From: Pseudoalteromonas shioyasakiensis
GTDB lineage: Bacteria > Pseudomonadota > Gammaproteobacteria > Enterobacterales > Alteromonadaceae
Assembly: GCA_013391845.1 (NCBI GenBank)
Contig: CP058414.1
Coordinates: 1,598,501 to 1,662,500, forward strand
Direction: 5' to 3'
DNA length: 64,000 nucleotides
Positions within the stretch are counted from its first letter, which is position 1. Every line of letters starts with the position of its first letter. The position numbers and the translations under genes were made by a program. Of this stretch, positions 1 to 6,984 are shown in pieces. The notes beneath the pieces were generated by a model. It had not been told where the DNA came from, did not search any database, and saw nothing but the letters and a program-made list of their open reading frames with translations.

Positions 1-146
1 AGAGCTTATTAAATGAGTCGTTAGACCCTTACATTTTTATGAAGGATATCTACTTCCAGCGTCAATTATATGAGCTACATGATGGTAATCCACCAGTAGA
101 AAAAGAACCCGATGATTTTGATGAAGATTTCCTAGAAAATCTCTAA
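1..146 (+). CDS. C-terminal end of an unrecognised protein (partial)
   Basis: An open frame runs in from the left edge and stops at TAA 144-146, giving about 47 residues. The tail is strongly acidic (PDDFDEDFLENL). A perfect palindromic terminator follows 20 bases later, which supports a real gene end. Too little is present to assign a family; no motif is recognised. Confidence 0.55.
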   Translation, partial: SLLNESLDPYIFMKDIYFQRQLYELHDGNPPVEKEPDDFDEDFLENL

Positions 147-165
147 CCTAAAAAATCAAACCAAT

Positions 166-193
166 AAAAATGCCAGCAATTGCTGGCATTTTT
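166..193. terminator. Bidirectional intrinsic terminator
   Basis: A perfect 28-base palindrome has a TGCCAGCA/TGCTGGCA core, five A on the left and five T on the right. It lies between the convergent ends of the left-edge gene and the EAL-HDOD gene, so it can end transcripts from both sides. Confidence 0.85.
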
Positions 194-211
194 ATGTTTA
201 TATGGGGGAAG

Positions 212-1435
212 TTAATCTCCAAATACACCCATTTGTTCATTAGACCAGCTTAATGCATCGTGGTAAGCATCAGGTACTTCTTCGGGTTTAAGACCCAGTT
301 CTTCTTGAATATCCTTTGCTTTATCCCACTCAGCTTGTTCATAAAATTTTACTAAGCGTAAATAAGTCGCTAGTAATCCTTCACCATGAAGCAAAGCACC
401 CTTGATTTCATTTGTAAGAGGAAGTTTACCCATTACGCTTGGCATATCTTCATCGAGGATAGCGTCCATTAACGACATCATACCAGTTAAAAATGCCATA
501 CCCGTATCACGTAACTTGCCATGGCTTATTGCTAATAACTCAGCAAAACGGGCGCGGGTTAGTGATAAACGTATCAGCTCTGCAGGTTTATCTGCCGCAA
601 CTTGTGCTGCAAATAAAAGTGATAAGAAACGTTTGATTTCTTCACTGCCTAAAACAATCAGCGCTTGTTTTATCGTGCTAATTTCAGCTCTGCGTTTGAA
701 AGCTGCTGAGTTTGAATAGCGTAATAACTTGTAAGATAAGTTAACGTCTCGTTCAAACACCTCGGTGATTTTTCTGAGATTTAAATCAATACTTGAGGTT
801 TCGTATAAAAGCTCGGCAAGAGCCATCTCAGAAGGAGGTAAAGTTTTACTTTGCACCATTTCAGGCTTTGAAAAGAAAAAGCCTTGAAAATAGCTAAACC
901 CCATGTCCAAAGCAAGTTGGTATTTTTCGTATGTTTCAACTTTCTCGGCGAGTAACTTGATGTGCGGGTGAGGTTTGATTGCCTCAACGACGGATTCAAT
1001 AGACTCTTTATCACAGGTTAAAAAGTCAATTTTGATAATATCGATATACGGATAAAAATGGCGCCAAACAGGTTGGTGTATGTAATCATCAAGGGCAAGC
1101 GTATATCCGCGCTCTTTTAAATCTTGAACCATTGCTAGTAAACGTTTACCCGGTTGAATCGTTTCAAGAATTTCGACAACTACTTGCTCTTTACCCAGTA
1201 AAAGTGGGTAGCCTTTTTGGAGTGTCTCTAAAGTGAAATTAATGTAGGCTGGTTTGTTATCCGTTAAATCTTCTAAACCAAAATTGAACTGACTACCTTC
1301 AATGAGTCGAGATGTCGCTTCATCACCGTCAATATCAGGAAAAACGTTATCTACGCCATCCCTAAACAAGAGTTCGTAGCCGACAAGTTTCTTTTCCTTA
1401 TCTAAAATAGGTTGGCGTGCAGCGTAAAAATACAT
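212..1435 (-). CDS. EAL-HDOD domain signalling protein
   Basis: This is a 407-residue cytoplasmic protein with an N-terminal EAL-like domain (about 1-195) and a C-terminal HDOD domain (about 200-390), the architecture of the YuxH/CdgJ-type family. The opening AARQPILD...GYELLFRDG is typical. Several EAL signature positions are altered: ELL replaces EAL, DDY replaces the usual DDFGTG, and EKVE replaces EGVE. c-di-GMP hydrolysis is therefore doubtful, and a binding or scaffold role is equally possible. Family members in Vibrio affect motility and biofilm formation. No transmembrane segment or signal peptide is seen. It is transcribed divergently from putP. Confidence 0.85.
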   Translation of the reverse strand: MYFYAARQPILDKEKKLVGYELLFRDGVDNVFPDIDGDEATSRLIEGSQFNFGLEDLTDNKPAYINFTLETLQKGYPLLLGKEQVVVEILETIQPGKRLLAMVQDLKERGYTLALDDYIHQPVWRHFYPYIDIIKIDFLTCDKESIESVVEAIKPHPHIKLLAEKVETYEKYQLALDMGFSYFQGFFFSKPEMVQSKTLPPSEMALAELLYETSSIDLNLRKITEVFERDVNLSYKLLRYSNSAAFKRRAEISTIKQALIVLGSEEIKRFLSLLFAAQVAADKPAELIRLSLTRARFAELLAISHGKLRDTGMAFLTGMMSLMDAILDEDMPSVMGKLPLTNEIKGALLHGEGLLATYLRLVKFYEQAEWDKAKDIQEELGLKPEEVPDAYHDALSWSNEQMGVFGD

Positions 1436-1793
1436 AGTCCTAGCAAGTCCACTTCGGTTAATTCATTTATCCATGAGCAATATAAGTCATCGTGCCTAAA
1501 ATAGCATTAATTAAATATTCATTTTTGAGGATAAATACTGATTTTCTGTGATCCTAAGACTAGGATAAATTGTAATGAAATTCTATAACTAGCGATTAAA
1601 TATCACATTTTTGTTATGAAAAGGTTGTAATTGTAAACCCTGCCACTGAACGGCTTGATTGGAGTTGTAGGGTAGAAGCATGTTATAGTCATGAGTGATA
1701 TCGGTTTTTACCCCAATAATGTCTTAAAATTAAGTAACTTGCGAGTCATTATTCGGATTAAAAGCCAACATTAAACAATTATTGGAGGCTAAT
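1436..1793. other. Divergent intergenic region between the EAL-HDOD gene and putP
   Basis: These 358 bases hold no convincing small gene. They should contain both divergent promoters. A perfect inverted repeat, ATCCTA-AGAC-TAGGAT, lies at 1551-1566 and could be an operator; I cannot name its regulator. A TATAGT hexamer near 1685 is a possible -10 for putP, but no well-spaced -35 accompanies it. Confidence 0.4.
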
Positions 1794-3317
1794 TTGGAAA
1801 CAGGAATGATAATTTCGTTAGCATTGTACTTCATCGTAATGTTGGGGATTGGGCTATACGCTTATAAGCAATCCACAGACGATGTATCAGGTTATATGCT
1901 AGGTGGTCGTAATTTATCACCAAGTGTTGCTGCGCTTTCAGCAGGTGCATCAGATATGAGTGGTTGGCTGCTAATGGGCTTACCAGGTGCAATGTATCTG
2001 TTCGGCTTAAGCAAAGTTTGGATTGCTATAGGTCTAGTACTCGGTGCTTGGGCTAACTATTTCTTGGTAGCGCCTCGTTTACGTGTTTATACTGAGAAAG
2101 CGAATGACTCAATCACCATTCCAGATTATTTCGCAAACCGCTTTGATGATAATAAAAATATACTGCGTGTTATTTCTGCGATAGTAATCATTGTTTTCTT
2201 CACCTTGTATACTTCATCAGGTGTTGTCGCGGGTGGTAAGTTATTCGAAAACTCATTTAATATGAGCTATGAAATGGGTCTGTATATCACAACTGGCGTT
2301 GTGGTGTTATATACCTTGTTTGGTGGCTTCTTAGCAGTAAGCCTTACAGACTTTGTTCAAGGCTGTATCATGTTTATCTCGCTGCTTGCAGTACCAATTG
2401 CGACATATACTATGCTTGATCAACCATTCATGGATACACTCGCCAATGCACGCTATGATTTATTGTTAAGCTCACCAAAAGAAACTGAAATTCATGCACT
2501 TAATATGATGGACTGGTTTGCTGGTGGTTCGACGATTGCTATTATCTCTGCAATGGCATGGGGTCTTGGTTATTTTGGACAGCCGCATATTATTGTTCGT
2601 TTTATGTCTGTGCGTTCAGTTAAAGATATGCCAACTATGCGACGTGTGGGGATGTCGTGGATGACACTTTCAGCAATTGGTGCTGTGTTAACAGGTTTAT
2701 TTGGTGCTGCTTATATGCTTGAAAACCAAATGCCAATTGATGATAAAGAAACTATTTTCTTGGTATTGTCTGAACTTATCTTCCATCCTCTAATTGCTGG
2801 TTTCTTATTGGCTGCTATTTTAGCTGCGATTATGAGTACCATCTCATCGCAATTACTAGTGTGTTCAAGCTCTCTAACAGAAGACTTCTATAAGATTTAT
2901 TTAAACCGAAGTGCTTCTCAAAAAGAGCTAGTATTAGTCGGTCGTATTAGTGTTATCTTGGTTGCTCTATTTGCTATTTACCTAGCATATGACCGCGATA
3001 GCTCTATTTTGGATTTAGTAAGTAATGCATGGGCTGGTTTCGGTGCTGCATTTGGTCCATTAGTACTACTTAGCCTTTACTGGAAGCGCATGAACTTACA
3101 AGGCGCTATCAGTGGTATGGTTGTCGGTGCTGCAACAGTACTGTTTTGGATTTACGCGCCAATTAAGATCGATGGCCAATCGCTAAGTGCAATTATTTAT
3201 GAGATTGTCCCTGGCTTTATTTTATCAACGATTGCCATTATTGTTGTGAGCCTAATGACGACTGAGCCGAAAAAAGAAATTACAGATTTATTTGATGAAG
3301 TTGAGTCATCACTTTAG
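1794..3317 (+). CDS. putP: Sodium/proline symporter PutP
   Basis: An SSS-family (solute:sodium symporter) inner-membrane protein that couples Na+ entry to proline uptake. Thirteen hydrophobic segments are expected, and the family hallmarks GGRNLSPSVAALSAGASDMS and WLLMGLPGA are present near the N-terminus, followed by IPDYFANRF. Length is about 507 residues, as expected for PutP. I place the start at TTG 1794, because GGAGG at 1784-1788 sits five bases upstream and the resulting Met-Glu-Thr opening agrees with PutP proteins of relatives. An upstream TTG at 1782 overlaps that ribosome-binding site. A strong terminator follows. putA is not in the window. Confidence 0.93.
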   Translation: METGMIISLALYFIVMLGIGLYAYKQSTDDVSGYMLGGRNLSPSVAALSAGASDMSGWLLMGLPGAMYLFGLSKVWIAIGLVLGAWANYFLVAPRLRVYTEKANDSITIPDYFANRFDDNKNILRVISAIVIIVFFTLYTSSGVVAGGKLFENSFNMSYEMGLYITTGVVVLYTLFGGFLAVSLTDFVQGCIMFISLLAVPIATYTMLDQPFMDTLANARYDLLLSSPKETEIHALNMMDWFAGGSTIAIISAMAWGLGYFGQPHIIVRFMSVRSVKDMPTMRRVGMSWMTLSAIGAVLTGLFGAAYMLENQMPIDDKETIFLVLSELIFHPLIAGFLLAAILAAIMSTISSQLLVCSSSLTEDFYKIYLNRSASQKELVLVGRISVILVALFAIYLAYDRDSSILDLVSNAWAGFGAAFGPLVLLSLYWKRMNLQGAISGMVVGAATVLFWIYAPIKIDGQSLSAIIYEIVPGFILSTIAIIVVSLMTTEPKKEITDLFDEVESSL

Positions 3318-3331
3318 TTTTGAGTAAGCAC

Positions 3332-3361
3332 AAAAAAGGGCAACATTTGTTGCCCTTTTTT
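3332..3361. terminator. Bidirectional terminator between putP and yebG
   Basis: A hairpin with stem GGGCAACA/TGTTGCCC is flanked by six A on the left and six T on the right. It lies between the convergent ends of putP and yebG. Confidence 0.85.
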
Positions 3362-3378
3362 AATTTTATAACCAATGC

Positions 3379-3681
3379 TTAGCTTGCAGCTTTTTCTTTT
3401 ATATCTGCAACGTTATCGTCTGATTTTGATTTTTTAGGCTTCGCAGGAACCTCTTTTGCACCTTTAAGTACAGCCATAAATTGGTCTTTTTCTTTTGCCA
3501 TTTCAAGCGCTAGTGATTCAATTTGTTGCTCGCTTAATGGTACATCAACTTTTTCAAGCATTAATTCTAATGACTCAGCAATGTCGAGCATTTTGTCATA
3601 CGCATCAGCTTCTTTCTTAGTAGTAAACGTCATGCGCTCGACTCCGTTTCTTTCTACAACATATTTAACAACAACAGCCAT
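3379..3681 (-). CDS. yebG: YebG family SOS-response protein
   Basis: A small 100-residue protein whose N-terminal half closely follows E. coli YebG (MAVxVKYVV.R.G.E.M.FT.KKEADAYDKMLD). YebG is a DNA-damage-inducible protein of unclear biochemical role, and the C-terminal half is variable and Lys/Asp-rich here. I chose the start at 3681 because it gives the conserved MAVVVKYVV opening and follows an AGGAG ribosome-binding site. The frame is open further upstream, but that part crosses the LexA box and is not conserved. A near-ideal LexA operator lies 54 bases upstream, matching the known regulation of yebG. Confidence 0.93.
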   Translation of the reverse strand: MAVVVKYVVERNGVERMTFTTKKEADAYDKMLDIAESLELMLEKVDVPLSEQQIESLALEMAKEKDQFMAVLKGAKEVPAKPKKSKSDDNVADIKEKAAS

Positions 3682-3734
3682 GATTTCTCCTGCATTTAAG
3701 CGTGGCATTTGCAGCGTAAAATCGCCACTTTGAT

Positions 3735-3754
3735 TACTGTTTTTATATACAGTA
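3735..3754. promoter_or_regulatory. LexA (SOS) box of yebG
   Basis: TACTG, ten A/T bases, CAGTA: the exact frame of the gammaproteobacterial LexA consensus TACTG(TA)5CAGTA. It lies upstream of yebG, a known SOS gene. The plus-strand ComEA-like gene starts 174 bases away, so control of that gene too is possible but not shown. Confidence 0.9.
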
Positions 3755-3927
3755 ATGCTTCGGGCCTTACTTTGCAAGTATCTAAAGAAATTTTTTATGG
3801 AACAAATTTGACAATAATAGGGGCATTAGCTTTATTTATATTGTTACCCAAAGTTAAACACAAGCGATGGAGTGAGTGTTGGGTAATAGCTAACTACCTG
3901 TCCAAGAGGGACATCACGGAGGAAATT

Positions 3928-4221
3928 ATGAAATTACTATCAAGTCTTTTACTTGCCACGAGTATTGCGTTACTGCCTACAACACCGGCATTCGCCGTAA
4001 AACCAACCGAAGCAACACAAGTTAAAATGCAAAAGCTCAGTATTAACAAAGCTAGCATCGATCAACTTACTCAATTACCGGGTATTGGTGAGTCTAAAGC
4101 TAAAGCGATTGTTGAGCATCGCAATAAGCAAGGTCCGTTTAAGTCGGTAGAGCAATTAAAAGAAGTAAAAGGAATAGGCGATAAGGTATTTGCTAAACTT
4201 GAGGGGAAAATTACGCTTTAA
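3928..4221 (+). CDS. ComEA-like helix-hairpin-helix DNA-binding protein
   Basis: A 97-residue secreted protein with a signal peptide (residues 1-22, cleaved near AFA) followed by a helix-hairpin-helix pair, INKASIDQLTQLPGIG...AIVEHR and F.SVEQLKEVKGIG. This is the ComEA fold, which binds double-stranded DNA in the periplasm and ratchets it in during natural transformation in competent gammaproteobacteria. The start at 3928 follows a strong CGGAGGA ribosome-binding site; the frame stays open upstream but without a sensible start. The stop is six bases before the inserted MITE. Many non-competent genomes carry such proteins, so competence itself is not implied. Confidence 0.88.
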   Translation: MKLLSSLLLATSIALLPTTPAFAVKPTEATQVKMQKLSINKASIDQLTQLPGIGESKAKAIVEHRNKQGPFKSVEQLKEVKGIGDKVFAKLEGKITL

Positions 4222-4228
4222 AAGACTA

Positions 4229-4539
4229 GGGCGTGTTGACCTATTGTGATTAATTTTGCAGCAGTATGTTTGGTATTTAAGCAAGGCAGAGCCTATGTCG
4301 TGTGGTTGTTCAACATAAATAGGCGATAACGCAGCATCCATACCAAACACGCGCTACCTTTTGGGTTCTTCCTAGGGGCGATTATCTTTTTATTACTTAA
4401 ATAGATGAAGCTAGAGGCCGTGGGCAGAACGCGGTAGCTTTGCTCGATTTTTACTTAGTCCACTAGGTTACAAATCTCGCGCCGCGATTAAATTGCCCCT
4501 AGAGTGAACAAACTTTAATCCACAAAGGTCAACACGCCC
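4229..4539. mobile_element. MITE-like element with 14-bp perfect terminal repeats and TA flanks
   Basis: A 311-base non-coding element. Its ends, GGGCGTGTTGACCT and the inverse, match perfectly over 14 bases and imperfectly over about 30. TA lies immediately outside each end (4227-4228 and 4540-4541), the target duplication expected of IS630/Tc1-mariner-type transposition. Internal inverted repeats are TGTTTGGTAT/ATACCAAACA (4267/4340), GCCTAT/ATAGGC (4291/4319), GCTACC/GGTAGC (4353/4433) and CTAGGGGC/GCCCCTAG (4372/4495). There is no credible coding frame, so a transposase would have to act in trans. It fills the space between two convergent genes, and its transcript could fold extensively. 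Confidence 0.75.
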
Positions 4540-4566
4540 TAAACAGGGCGTTATTCGCCCTGTTTA
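4540..4566. terminator. Hairpin at the end of the dsbB operon
   Basis: TAAACAGGGCG/CGCCCTGTTTA form an 11-base stem that contains the stop codon of the minus-strand gene. The run of T expected after it on the minus strand is absent, because the MITE begins immediately beyond. The insertion may have replaced the tail of the terminator. Confidence 0.6.
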
Positions 4567-4853
4567 AATTCATTGATAGCTTTGTCTAAATGCGCTAGTG
4601 CGAACAAATTTTCGATAGGTGTTGTGATAAGTGGGTAACTTAAGCCTGCTAATAATAACCAAGGTAACAGCATCCAGCCTTCAAAGTAGGCTAAACCTAA
4701 AAATAATGGCGCAAGAAAGGCAAGCTTACACACCGATAAAATAATCTTTTTACTTGGGCTTAAATGAGCCAGAGCAAGTGCAATTATTTGCTGGCGCTGC
4801 CTTACTTTAAAAGTTTTTAAAGCAGGGATTTGACTAGTAAAAAAATAAATCAT
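4551..4853 (-). CDS. Small two-helix membrane protein downstream of dsbB (DUF6170-like)
   Basis: A 100-residue protein with a basic amphipathic N-terminus (KVRQRQQIIALALAHLSPSKK) and two hydrophobic helices (about 38-57 and 60-80), ending in an acidic tail. From memory it resembles the small conserved Alteromonadales family DUF6170, which has no known function. Its start overlaps the dsbB stop by one base (TAATG), so the two genes are probably translationally coupled. A role near envelope thiol oxidation is only a guess from position. Confidence 0.7.
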   Translation of the reverse strand: MIYFFTSQIPALKTFKVRQRQQIIALALAHLSPSKKIILSVCKLAFLAPLFLGLAYFEGWMLLPWLLLAGLSYPLITTPIENLFALAHLDKAINEFKQGE

Positions 4854-5371
4854 TATAACGACTTTTTAGTTACTAAACGGCTAAATAAAACGGCTACAAA
4901 GACTATTGAAAACGCAGCGAAAATAATCTCCATCCATGCAGGCATACTCATTGATGCAAATTGCCAATCAATATTGCCGCAATCGCCAGTGGCTGCAAAA
5001 AAGCTAGGGATCCATTCATGCAGTGGCATAAAGCTTGGGAAATTAGGCTCAAATGCGCAGCTAAATGCAAAAGGGTCGGTATTGTTTTGCATTGCAATGT
5101 GTTCTTTAGCAATAAAGTAACCCCAGATTGCAGAGATACCCCAAGTAGCAAATGCAACAAGGCGAACAACCATATTTTGTGGGTTAATCGCTCCAATCAC
5201 ACCTGCTGCAAGTAAGCCTAAAACAGCGGTACGTTGATAAATGCACATAATACATGGTTCAAGTCCCATGCTGTATTGAAAAAACAACGCAGTGACTTCA
5301 AACGCTAGTGAAATAAATGCTAATAATAACCAAGGTGTTCTTTTAGTTGCTAATTCTGCTAACCAATTCAT
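4853..5371 (-). CDS. dsbB: Disulfide bond formation protein DsbB
   Basis: An inner-membrane quinone reductase that reoxidises periplasmic DsbA. It is 172 residues with four transmembrane helices. Both essential cysteine pairs are visible: Cys40-x-x-Cys43 (CIMC) in the first periplasmic loop and Cys105/Cys131 in the second, almost the same positions as in E. coli (41/44, 104/130). The quinone-site Arg47 follows (IYQRTA). It leads a two-gene operon with the small membrane protein. A promoter with good spacing is visible upstream at 5401-5429. Confidence 0.95.
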   Translation of the reverse strand: MNWLAELATKRTPWLLLAFISLAFEVTALFFQYSMGLEPCIMCIYQRTAVLGLLAAGVIGAINPQNMVVRLVAFATWGISAIWGYFIAKEHIAMQNNTDPFAFSCAFEPNFPSFMPLHEWIPSFFAATGDCGNIDWQFASMSMPAWMEIIFAAFSIVFVAVLFSRLVTKKSL

Positions 5372-5400
5372 GAATGATCCAATTTGAAATTGTTTTCAAG

Positions 5401-5429
5401 ATTATGCTTAGACGGGGCTGTGGGTGCAA
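5401..5429 (-). promoter_or_regulatory. Predicted sigma-70 promoter of dsbB
   Basis: On the minus strand, TTGCAC (-35, 5429-5424) and CATAAT (-10, 5406-5401) are separated by exactly 17 bases. The promoter lies 30 bases before the dsbB start. Predicted from sequence only. Confidence 0.55.
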
Positions 5430-5453
5430 GTATCTAAGATGAAATTATACGAA

Positions 5454-5475
5454 AAAGGAGCCAAGCGGCTCCTTT
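5454..5475 (-). terminator. pheA terminator
   Basis: The hairpin AAAGGAGCC/GGCTCCTTT is followed on the minus strand by a T run, directly downstream of the pheA stop. Confidence 0.8.
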
Positions 5476-5498
5476 CATTAATCAGTAATGATCGTCAG

Positions 5499-6650
5499 TT
5501 AAACACTTACAGCTTGCAAAGACTCACTTTGATAACAACCAAGTACACGGGTGTACTGAGTATGTTCTTTTAGCTCTTCTAGTGCCTGTTTAACATGTAA
5601 GTCATCAAGGTTTGCTTCGAGATCTACATAAAACACTTCTTCCCAAGGGTTTCCAGGTACTGGACGTGACTCTAGTTTTACAAGGTTAATTTTGTGATGT
5701 TTAAAAATCATTAAGGCGTCAGCTAACGAACCCGCTTGTTGCTTGGTGGCCATAATTAAACTCGTTTTGGTTGGGATTTGTTTCGACACTTGAAGAGGTT
5801 TACGGGCTACTACAATGAAGCGGCTATGGTTTTCACTTTGATTGGCCAAGCCTGATTTAACCACTTCTAAACCGACGTTTTTCCCTGCTTGTGCAGAGCC
5901 GATAGCGGCACTGTTTGCGGTTTCAACTGCTGATTGCAATGCATGGAAAGTTGAATCACAGGTTTCATGTTGAATGTCACCTAAGCCCTGAATGAAACGG
6001 CTACATTGAGCAAAAGGCTGTGGGTGAGCAAATATTTTATTGATATGAGATAACTCAGTACCAGGCATCGCTAATAAACAGTGTTCAACGCTGTGCGTCA
6101 CTTCACCAACAATTGATACTTGAGCGTGCTGTAATAAATCGAATACTTCATTGATACTACCAGAACTGGTGTTTTCAATGGGTAATAAACCAAAATCAGC
6201 TTGGCCACTTTCTACTTTACCGGTGATTTGGTCAAAGCTAGAACAACCCATTTCAATTACTTTACCCGGGCGGCGGCTGAAATATTTATGACAGGCTAAT
6301 TGACTGTATGAACCTTGACCACCCAAATAAGCAACACGATGACTTTCGCTCATGGCTTCTGGGTTAAGGTTTTTTTGCAACATCGCTTGTTGGTTTAGAA
6401 CAGAATCTTCAAGAATGGTTTGGAACACGTTATTAATGTAGTACGCATCAAGGCCTAATGATTTTCCATAACTAATGAGCTTTTCGAGTAATGCTTGTTC
6501 GCGAGCCTCATCGCGAATTGGTTTGTTATTGGCTATCTTGTACTCAACCACGCTGTGGCTGATACGACGTCTTTTTGCCAGTAAGACAAGTAAGTCGGAA
6601 TCTATTTCATTAATATCGTGTCGTAACGCATTTAATGTATCAATGCTCAT
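5499..6650 (-). CDS. pheA: Bifunctional chorismate mutase/prephenate dehydratase
   Basis: The P-protein of phenylalanine synthesis, converting chorismate to prephenate and then phenylpyruvate. It is 383 residues in three parts: AroQ-type chorismate mutase (about 1-90; LNALRHDINEIDSDLLVLLAKRR), prephenate dehydratase (about 105-285; VAYLGGQGSYSQLA, and the signature CDSTFHALQ), and a C-terminal ACT domain for Phe feedback (about 300-375, containing the ESRP motif of the Phe-binding site). The start at 6650 gives the conserved MSIDTLNALR opening after a GAGGAAA ribosome-binding site; the longer frame runs into the attenuator. Expression is predicted to be attenuated through the upstream Phe-rich leader. 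An aromatic aminotransferase gene lies at 13231. Confidence 0.96.
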   Translation of the reverse strand: MSIDTLNALRHDINEIDSDLLVLLAKRRRISHSVVEYKIANNKPIRDEAREQALLEKLISYGKSLGLDAYYINNVFQTILEDSVLNQQAMLQKNLNPEAMSESHRVAYLGGQGSYSQLACHKYFSRRPGKVIEMGCSSFDQITGKVESGQADFGLLPIENTSSGSINEVFDLLQHAQVSIVGEVTHSVEHCLLAMPGTELSHINKIFAHPQPFAQCSRFIQGLGDIQHETCDSTFHALQSAVETANSAAIGSAQAGKNVGLEVVKSGLANQSENHSRFIVVARKPLQVSKQIPTKTSLIMATKQQAGSLADALMIFKHHKINLVKLESRPVPGNPWEEVFYVDLEANLDDLHVKQALEELKEHTQYTRVLGCYQSESLQAVSV

Positions 6651-6683
6651 GTTGGTTTCCTCATTCCAAAACAGTGCGCAAAC

Positions 6684-6769
6684 AAAAAAGCCTCCCAAGT
6701 GGGAGGCTTTAGCTATTCGGTGAATTTATCTCGCAAACAGTTAAGCCTCCTCTATTTAAAGAAGCTAAA
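6684..6769 (-). promoter_or_regulatory. pheA transcription attenuator
   Basis: On the minus strand four segments form alternative stems. Segment 1 (TTTAGCTTCTTT, 6769-6758) holds the leader Phe codons and pairs with segment 2 (GAGGAGGCTTAA, 6752-6741) at 11 of 12 positions when G-U pairs are counted. Segment 2 also pairs with segment 3 (AAGCCTCC, about 6709-6702). Segment 3 with segment 4 (GGGAGGCTT, 6696-6688), followed by six T, forms an intrinsic terminator. Segments 2 and 4 share GGAGGCTT, so the 2:3 and 3:4 stems exclude each other. This is the textbook layout of amino-acid-sensing attenuation. Confidence 0.88.
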
Positions 6770-6805
6770 AAACGAAAAGTAAGTGCGAGAGATAATTTGT
6801 TTCAT
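6752..6805 (-). CDS. pheL: pheA leader peptide
   Basis: A 17-residue frame, MKQIISRTYFSFFSFFK, with five Phe and one Tyr in the last nine positions and a TAG stop just before segment 2 of the attenuator. Ribosome stalling at the Phe codons when charged tRNA-Phe is scarce would free segment 2 and prevent termination. It sits directly downstream of a consensus-like promoter. The peptide itself probably has no function beyond being translated. No strong ribosome-binding site is obvious. Confidence 0.87.
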   Translation of the reverse strand: MKQIISRTYFSFFSFFK

Positions 6806-6811
6806 TGAGTT

Positions 6812-6840
6812 AATGTAAAAACACTTGTATGTAAAGTCAA
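6812..6840 (-). promoter_or_regulatory. Predicted pheL-pheA promoter
   Basis: On the minus strand, TTGACT (-35, 6840-6835) and TACATT (-10, 6817-6812) are separated by 17 bases. Transcription would begin at about 6805, close to the pheL start codon, leaving little room for a 5' leader. The exact start is therefore uncertain. Confidence 0.65.
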
Positions 6841-6984
6841 CCGCCTATCGAGGCTAATTTTGAAATCATATGTGTTTATTCAGAAAATTCATTAATCTTC
6901 ATAAAAAATTTATAAATATAAAAATGAATCTGGTATATTTGTTTTTGCACAATAAATAATAACAATTATTAATAAGGTAGTCCT

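Noticed and set aside
3682..3777. Longer N-terminus for YebG
   Set aside because: The extra 32 residues cross the LexA box, have no conserved similarity and lie upstream of a good AGGAG ribosome-binding site.
3709..3927. Long upstream extension of the ComEA-like frame
   Set aside because: The signal peptide would become internal, and the strong CGGAGGA site precedes ATG 3928.
4156..4350. Short minus-strand frame in the MITE
   Set aside because: It runs through the terminal repeat and the end of the ComEA-like gene, with no conserved protein features.
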